Virus record (IMG/VR): IMGVR_UViG_3300035698_003823
Span: 1 to 56,167 of that record
DNA from: a virus
Length of the DNA: 56,167 bases
Direction: 5' to 3' (one strand)
The stretch's first letter is position 1. Every line of letters begins with the position of its first letter. The notes under the pieces are model-generated. The model was given only the letters and a program-made list of their open reading frames with translations. It was not told where the DNA came from and searched no databases. A program made the translations under genes and the position numbers. Positions 53,321 to 56,167 of this stretch are shown piece after piece.

Positions 53321-53776
53321 ATGGAACTAGAATTTAAGAAACTTCATGATGATTCAATAATTCCTAATAAACCAAAGCAGGGGGATGTTGGATATGATCT
53401 TTATGTACACCACGTAGAAGAAAATTATTGCGGGGAAATGAAAGAAATAGATGAAAATAAAATCTATAAGGATAGTCATTATGTAATTCATACAGGGGTT
53501 GCATGTTCTTTACCTGAAGGATTTTGGGGATTGATTAAACCCCGAAGTGGAATGAGTTTTAAATATGGTCTTGATACTCTTGCAGGAGTTATAGATAATA
53601 ACTACCGTGGAGAAATCTGCGTCATTGTTAATTCTTCATATAATTTTGTTATTGATAAGGGTGATAGAGTAGCACAGATGGTTCTTATACCAGAAAATGT
53701 TTTTGATGTTAAAGAAGTCTCAGAGTTGAGTGAAACTAATCGTGGTGATAAAAAATTCGGAAGTTCAGGGAGATAG
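53321..53776 (+). CDS. dut: dUTPase (trimeric)
   Basis: A 151-residue protein with all five motifs of trimeric dUTPases in order: GDVGYDLY, PRSGMS, GVIDNNYRGEI, GDRVAQMVL and RGDKKFGSSG. It hydrolyses dUTP to dUMP and pyrophosphate with Mg, supplying dTMP synthesis and keeping uracil out of phage DNA. GGGAGAGAGT precedes the ATG. Confidence 0.93.
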   Translation: MELEFKKLHDDSIIPNKPKQGDVGYDLYVHHVEENYCGEMKEIDENKIYKDSHYVIHTGVACSLPEGFWGLIKPRSGMSFKYGLDTLAGVIDNNYRGEICVIVNSSYNFVIDKGDRVAQMVLIPENVFDVKEVSELSETNRGDKKFGSSGR

Positions 53777-53779
53777 ACT

Positions 53780-53989
53780 ATGGGTTGGAGTGGTGGTTCA
53801 GAAGTAATGAGTGGAGTTATTAGTAGTATAAAACCAAGAATTAAAGATCTGGAAGATAGGAAACAAATTTACCGGGAAATTCTAGATGTTTTAGAGGGAC
53901 TAGATTGGGATTGTTTTTATGAATGTATAGGTGAAGACGAAGCATACGATCAACTATATAGAGAATCTTATCCAGATGAAGAATATTAG
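53780..53989 (+). CDS. Conserved phage hypothetical protein (MGWSGGS family)
   Basis: A 69-residue protein starting MGWSGGSEVMSGVI, an opening I recognise from many phage early regions. It ends in an acidic, Tyr-rich tail. The function is unknown. Confidence 0.7.
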   Translation: MGWSGGSEVMSGVISSIKPRIKDLEDRKQIYREILDVLEGLDWDCFYECIGEDEAYDQLYRESYPDEEY

Positions 53990-54036
53990 AGTAACATTTT
54001 AATTCATATACGTTTAAAAAATATAAGGAGAATATT

Positions 54037-54234
54037 ATGAAGTGTAGTCGTTGTGGTAGAGAAGTTCGTGGACTATCTATGAGTTATTTTAATACCCAGG
54101 ATATTTGTGATAAATGTACAACTAAAGAGGAATCACACCCTAAATATAAAGAGGCAAGAACAGCAGAATCCGCCGCTATCCAAAGTGGTATTTATAACTT
54201 CAATGGAATTGGTTTACCTTCTGAATTAAGGTAA
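54037..54234 (+). CDS. Zinc-ribbon phage protein
   Basis: A 65-residue protein with MKCSRCGREV and ICDKCTTKE forming one zinc ribbon, then HPKYKEAR and YNFNGIGLPSELR. This compact family is common in phages; the role is unknown. AAGGAGAATATT precedes the ATG. Confidence 0.7.
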   Translation: MKCSRCGREVRGLSMSYFNTQDICDKCTTKEESHPKYKEARTAESAAIQSGIYNFNGIGLPSELR

Positions 54235-54476
54235 ATAAAGTTTACAATAGTAGAGTTTTAGTAAAGAATAATTTACATTGTCTGGAACAACTTGGTGATC
54301 AGAAACATATGATACGGTACTTAAGAAATCCAAGATCCCTGCTTAAGTACTTAGAATTCTCACACTGGTTCTGTACGTTCATATGCTTTACCCCTTAATC
54401 AATATAGTAGATAACTTAGATTATCTATAATAAGTTAAGGAAATCAGGATTCCAGACTTTTTATTAAGGAGATGTT
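54235..54476 (+). other. Intergenic stretch with hairpins
   Basis: No gene is called. GTACTTAAG/CTTAAGTAC (about 54317-54350) forms a nine-base hairpin, and AGATAA...TTATCT lies near 54410-54429. No T-run follows either, so these are not clear terminators. Confidence 0.45.
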
Positions 54477-54983
54477 ATGGACATTGGGAAAATTAGAGAA
54501 GAAATAGATTTTTTTATTTATAGTTTCTGGTGTGATGTTAAAAACATTAGGAGTTTCATTGAAAATTATATTGATTGTGATCATAACCTTCGTACTGGTA
54601 TCAAGAGAGGACACTACTCTGATAAAACATATAAAATTGAAGCGGCGCTGTTTCTTGTCGTAGAAGATTATATAGCAAAAGACAAAGAAGATGCTTTTAG
54701 TAGAGTGTGTTTTGATTGGGATGAATATCATTCTAAAGCAAAAGAAGATATAATCGATATTCTACATTTTTATAGAATTGAACTTCCAGAACTTCAAAAG
54801 AAAGAAGGATGTCTTTTATCTAAACTTTACTCTAAAAAAGATATTCAAGAAATTATTGATAATAAAGATAAAGAATTTGAAAAGGATTTTAAAGAATTAA
54901 CAAATATTGAAAATATAATCTATGCAAAAACCCAGAAAATGTTACATAAGGTAGTAGATGTCCGAAATGTCTTATGGACTTAG
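54477..54983 (+). CDS. Hypothetical protein (168 aa)
   Basis: A 168-residue, mainly helical, charged protein with AAGGAGATGTT upstream. No family is recognised. The C-terminal half has long amphipathic helices. Confidence 0.6.
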   Translation: MDIGKIREEIDFFIYSFWCDVKNIRSFIENYIDCDHNLRTGIKRGHYSDKTYKIEAALFLVVEDYIAKDKEDAFSRVCFDWDEYHSKAKEDIIDILHFYRIELPELQKKEGCLLSKLYSKKDIQEIIDNKDKEFEKDFKELTNIENIIYAKTQKMLHKVVDVRNVLWT

Positions 54984-54995
54984 ATTGGAATAACC

Positions 54996-55376
54996 ATGAA
55001 AGATTATAAAGTACTTAGAGAAAAATATTCAGATATCCTTATAGGTTTTTGGGGATTCGAATGTGATATTGGTTGGTATGATCTTCTTGATGATCTTTTA
55101 CATAATATTAAAAGTATGGATAAATCTGGTGAGGTTAAAGTTATTCAAATCAAAGAAAAGTTCGGAACACTAAGATTTTATGTTGGGGTTGCTAATGATG
55201 AGATTTTTGATTTAATTAATACTGCTGAAAAAAGAAGTGAACATATTTGTGAAAGATGTGGAAAAGAAGATGATACAGTAAAATTAAGAGGTGAATATTG
55301 GATTTATACTTCTTGTGAAAGATGCGAAAAAGAAAGAGAAGAAGAACGAATAAATAAAATTAAGGATACTAAATAA
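54996..55376 (+). CDS. Conserved-looking phage protein with zinc ribbon
   Basis: A 126-residue protein containing IKEKFGTLRFYVG, then TAEKRSEHICERCGKEDD and SCERCEKE. The combination 'KEKFGtLRFY...ICe.CG' recurs in hypothetical proteins of many phages and bacteria. It probably binds one zinc ion. Confidence 0.7.
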   Translation: MKDYKVLREKYSDILIGFWGFECDIGWYDLLDDLLHNIKSMDKSGEVKVIQIKEKFGTLRFYVGVANDEIFDLINTAEKRSEHICERCGKEDDTVKLRGEYWIYTSCERCEKEREEERINKIKDTK

Positions 55377-55404
55377 TAATAGTATTTAATCAGAAAGGTA
55401 TAAG

Positions 55405-55650
55405 ATGAGCATGAAAGATTTAGAAACGTTCCTAGAGGGGTTAGAGAGCGATATAGACCGTGAAATACGTAAGATGCGGGTTAAACCTAAGAAAGATCCT
55501 AAAGATGGACTGTATAACTTTGGTGTGATTAATGGATACGACAATAATGATATAGAAATTGTTAATAACGTCAGGAAGATGTGTAGAGATTCAGGTGAGA
55601 AGTCCGAATCTGTTAAGAAAGATTCAAAGACAAACGAGTATATTTATTAA
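55405..55650 (+). CDS. Small protein with capsid-targeting-like N-terminus
   Basis: An 81-residue basic protein starting MSMKDLETFLEGLESD, which matches the leaders of the late genes at 19108, 27817 and 28108. The remainder is Lys-rich. Possibly a packaged internal head protein encoded away from the head cluster. Confidence 0.55.
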   Translation: MSMKDLETFLEGLESDIDREIRKMRVKPKKDPKDGLYNFGVINGYDNNDIEIVNNVRKMCRDSGEKSESVKKDSKTNEYIY

Positions 55651-55749
55651 GGATTGTGGAATTAAATTTAGTATATATTCATAAACATATACCATATCGT
55701 AATGATTGTAAGAGTATAATATTTTCAGATTATCGTTGAATAATCTTCA

Positions 55750-55790
55750 AAGGTACAATAAATTAATTTTTATTGTACCTTTTTTAATTA
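55750..55790 (+). terminator. Rho-independent terminator
   Basis: AAGGTACAATA pairs perfectly with TATTGTACCTT over a ten-base loop, followed by TTTTT. Confidence 0.85.
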
Positions 55791-55806
55791 TATACAAGTT
55801 AATAGG

Positions 55807-55814
55807 TATAAATA
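55807..55814 (+). promoter_or_regulatory. T4-late-like promoter TATAAATA
   Basis: A perfect TATAAATA between the terminator and the genes at the right edge. The distance to the next ATG is long (over 200 bases), so the first gene may be further right. Confidence 0.55.
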
Positions 55815-56025
55815 CTATTGATTATAAAATAAAGAAAGTTGTAAATTATAAATATCAAAGTTAGAAAAAAATAATTATAGAACAAAGGAATAACTACAAG
55901 AGTCTAAGAGATATACATATAGAATAGTCAAGATTTTTGATAGATGTTAGATAATTATTGATATTAATATATTTTTAGAGGTAGAATCTAAAGTCTTCTA
56001 CAAGAAATATCCGAGAGGTGAATAG

Positions 56026-56097
56026 ATGACCATTGAACGTAAAGCACTTTACCGAGTATCAGACGTATGGGTTTTTAATCTCTCCATGCAATTGTGA
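56026..56097 (+). CDS. Possible tiny protein (23 aa)
   Basis: A 23-residue frame starting MTIERKALYRVSDVW, with CGAGAGGTGAAT upstream. Could be a leader peptide for the gene beginning at the window edge. Confidence 0.35.
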   Translation: MTIERKALYRVSDVWVFNLSMQL

Positions 56098-56160
56098 GAT
56101 ATTAACAGAGAACGAGCTTGGTCTAAACATACCTTTGCCATTCCGCAACATTAAGGAGTA

Positions 56161-56167
56161 ATGATGC
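56161..56167 (+). CDS. Start of a gene cut by the window edge
   Basis: TAAGGAG lies just before ATG 56161 (or ATG 56164). Only the first codons are visible. Confidence 0.45.

Larger units (their letters stand above)
55651..56025 (+). other. Intergenic region with terminator and late promoter
   Basis: Apart from the hairpin at 55750 and the TATAAATA at 55807 (both listed), nothing further is recognised in this AT-rich stretch. Confidence 0.5.

Overview
The window looks like part of the genome of a large, AT-rich, lytic T4-like myovirus. The evidence is a T4-type head cassette (gp21-like prohead protease, gp22-like scaffold, gp23-like major capsid protein), T4-late-like promoters of the form [TC]ATAAATA, a T4-type RNase H, free-standing homing endonucleases and densely packed tiny genes. 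There is no integrase and no host flank. Sigma70-type promoters and rRNA-leader-like boxA sequences suggest a Gram-negative host, probably a gammaproteobacterium; this is inference.

Layout. 1-1110: a short repeat, an endonuclease VII-like homing gene and an HNH relic. 1181-13113 (minus strand): an early block of mostly small unknown proteins, including zinc-ribbon, membrane and lipoprotein types, plus recognisable DNA-metabolism genes: a RadA-like ATPase, a SWIM zinc-finger protein, a dATP/dGTP diphosphohydrolase-like protein, an AT-hook protein and a sliding-clamp-like protein. It is read from sigma70-like promoters at about 13.2, 9.05 and 6.05 kb. 13358-29004 (plus strand, with one Dam-like methylase on the minus strand): the late block, with large virion-associated proteins (one carrying three nucleotidyl-transfer-type domains), prohead protease, scaffold and capsid. 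Several of its small proteins share a capsid-targeting-like N-terminus. 29057-32990 (minus strand): a GIY-YIG endonuclease, RNase H and small early genes.

33265-44426 (plus strand): a translation island with a PQ-loop membrane protein, a complete tmRNA gene, about 26 tRNA or tRNA-like genes, four HNH endonucleases and an HNH tail relic. It also has tandem sigma70-like promoters and eight sequences closely resembling the boxA antitermination element of bacterial rRNA leaders. 44538-56167 (plus strand): small early genes, an RtcB RNA ligase, a metallophosphoesterase, a dUTPase, a ferredoxin-thioredoxin-reductase-like cysteine protein and three more tRNAs.

How it fits together. The island reads as a phage-owned translation kit: tRNAs for most amino acids, a tmRNA for stalled ribosomes, RtcB for RNA repair, and promoter-boxA units that could let host NusB/S10-type antitermination carry RNA polymerase through structured RNA. 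The most unusual signal is inside the tRNAs. The normally invariant D-loop/T-loop elbow pairs (18-55 and 19-56) are changed in a co-varying way in nine of them. All functional statements are read from sequence by eye. No database search, folding program or tRNA scanner was run.
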